Assembly: GCA_001270045.2 (NCBI GenBank) | Contig: DF970689.1 | Location: forward strand, 324,205-388,204 | Direction: 5' to 3' | Origin: Bacteroidales bacterium 6E | GTDB taxonomy: Bacteria > Bacteroidota > Bacteroidia > Bacteroidales > Prolixibacteraceae | Length of the DNA: 64,000 bases | Shown here: one piece after another, positions 63,090-64,000 of the stretch | How positions within the stretch are numbered: position 1 is the first letter of the stretch | Layout: the number at the start of each line of letters is the position of its first letter | Translations under genes and position numbers: made by a program | Notes under the pieces: model-generated | Told to the model about the DNA's origin: nothing | The model's database searches: none | What the model saw: the letters and a program-made list of their open reading frames with translations, nothing else

Positions 63090-64000
63090 CTATTCTTCCT
63101 TGACTTTGACATTCGCGAAATCCAACACTGCCTGCACTCCCAAAGGATTTGAATCCTCGTTGCGCATCTGTGGAGGTACGACCTCGGCATATACCGACGG
63201 TATGATCTGGTTGAGCCATGTCGTCTCCAGATGATCGGGCTCAACAGCCCTGATCTTTGCCATTTCCATGGTATCGGTAATGGTATGGACCAGGTCGTCC
63301 CATGTCCATTTTTCGTCCGGATGGGGCGTCACCGCAACCAGTACCGCCTGTGGTGCCGTAGCCCCCGGCTGGTTGTAATGGAAGGAGACACCGGTTGTTT
63401 CATGGGTGCCCGGAATGATCTCGTGCCATTCATCGAGTACCAGGGCACACTGGACTGTATCCTTGACTATCTGATCATTTAACAGTACCAGGGAGGTTAC
63501 ATCACCCTCTTTTTCGAAATTGGCCGGATAGGACAATCCATACCAATAATCGCCAGGCTCCCATGGCAATTGTGCCGGCTGTATGTTGACTTCCGGCAGG
63601 TCATGGGAATCGGCCATCCTGCGGTATTTGTGAAGCTCGGACACGACTGGCCTGATATGGGAGAGTTGACGTATCCAGTTCTCTACCGAAAGTGCTCCCT
63701 CAAAACGGCTTATTTTCTGGGCTACAGGCAGGTCAAGCTGCTGGATGACCTGTGATACATCATGTTTGGTAAACGATGCCAGTGCCCTGAATCCTTTTCC
63801 GAACACGATTGTTCCCAATTCATCCAGTTTTTCCACCCGGAGCCTCTGGTTCGATGCCGGAGGAAGGGCGGCAAATGCCTTGTCGGCCTCTGCCTTCCGC
63901 TTTTTGGCCTCTTTCAGCACTCCTATCAATTGTTTCAGGCAGGCTCTCTGGCCTTCCTGAGAATCGGAATGGCCCATGACCGGTAGGTTCATGGCATTCG
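63090..64000 (-). CDS. Unknown protein, 5' end beyond the window
   Basis: At least 303 codons are open, and the frame continues to the window edge, so the protein is probably longer. An ATG at 63992 is possible but is preceded by in-frame codons (Asn-Ala) with no stop. The visible part has a coiled-coil/helical region (GVLKEAKKRKAEADKAFAALP) and an acidic C-terminal part with EPDHLETTWLNQIIPSVYAE and a VLDFANVKVKEE end. No family was recognised. It is the upstream partner of the 625-residue unknown protein. Confidence 0.7.
   Translation of the reverse strand, partial: NAMNLPVMGHSDSQEGQRACLKQLIGVLKEAKKRKAEADKAFAALPPASNQRLRVEKLDELGTIVFGKGFRALASFTKHDVSQVIQQLDLPVAQKISRFEGALSVENWIRQLSHIRPVVSELHKYRRMADSHDLPEVNIQPAQLPWEPGDYWYGLSYPANFEKEGDVTSLVLLNDQIVKDTVQCALVLDEWHEIIPGTHETTGVSFHYNQPGATAPQAVLVAVTPHPDEKWTWDDLVHTITDTMEMAKIRAVEPDHLETTWLNQIIPSVYAEVVPPQMRNEDSNPLGVQAVLDFANVKVKEE

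Overview
The window looks like a chromosomal segment of a Bacteroidota bacterium, probably a free-living or environmental member of the Bacteroidales/Marinilabiliales side of the phylum. The reasons are the gene content (GldI-like FKBP lipoproteins, a GldF-GldG protein, a DUF349 repeat protein, YidC with a long periplasmic domain, DUF4924, DUF4252, a HYC_CC_PP-type protein, an L25/CTC long form) and many promoter-like TAnnTTTGC elements, the -7 element typical of this phylum. No tRNA, rRNA, insertion sequence, phage integrase or CRISPR array was seen. The segment is mostly conserved core genome, with a few accessory islands.

Layout. 1-4.3 kb: two FKBP peptidyl-prolyl isomerase lipoproteins, an NrnA-type DHH phosphoesterase, ndk, and a recF-DUF721 operon. 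4.5-12.2 kb: a YfgM-like TPR protein, ribH, a small exported Met/Gln-rich protein, pyrG-yidC, and a five-repeat DUF349 protein. 12.6-19.1 kb: an ArsC-fold protein lacking its catalytic residues, an M24B aminopeptidase, a cytidylate-kinase-like protein, and a three-gene metal operon (HYC_CC_PP-type protein, TonB-dependent receptor, HMA protein). 19.1-29.4 kb: an exported TPR protein, a glycerate kinase with a TPR tail, a RelA-type (p)ppGpp synthetase with a degenerate hydrolase site, ferritin, a lipase-like lipoprotein, a CoA-binding protein, an FAH-family protein, a DEDDh exonuclease and dnaN. 29.5-34.3 kb: surE, a small membrane protein, lpxB and fused gldF-gldG in one direction. 34.5-45.7 kb: an S9 peptidase, a VTT-like protein, a DUF6787-MsrA fusion, a YciI-like protein, a nitrilase, an M3 peptidase, a MscS channel with a DUF432-like partner, and an ECF sigma factor/anti-sigma-like/DUF4252 operon. 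46.1-56.4 kb: housekeeping genes (pheT, EamA transporter, udk, manA, yihA, prs, rplY, pth, an S4 protein, DUF4924, DCC-type oxidoreductase, smpB). 56.5-60.0 kb: a CcrA-like subclass B1 metallo-beta-lactamase, three small membrane proteins, a GlsB/YeaQ-like protein and a VOC protein. 60.5-64 kb: a stand-alone P-loop protein resembling the C-terminal half of tRNA 2-selenouridine synthase, then two large genes of unknown function running off the window.

The items most worth a second look are: (i) a dense set of nested, perfectly complementary stems at 45828-45985 in a non-coding gap, which looks like a structured RNA; (ii) the unknown two-gene operon at 61206-64000; (iii) the chromosomal B1 metallo-beta-lactamase; (iv) two apparent loss-of-activity proteins, the ArsC-fold protein with Ser for Cys and the RSH protein with HN for HD; (v) domain re-wirings (DUF6787-MsrA, GarK-TPR, GldF-GldG, P-loop-only MnmH); and (vi) the metal operon, whose predicted mRNA begins with a perfect 9-bp stem.

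Limits: all assignments come from reading motifs and remembered family signatures. No database search or folding program was run. Start codons were moved where a promoter, terminator or family length argued for it.
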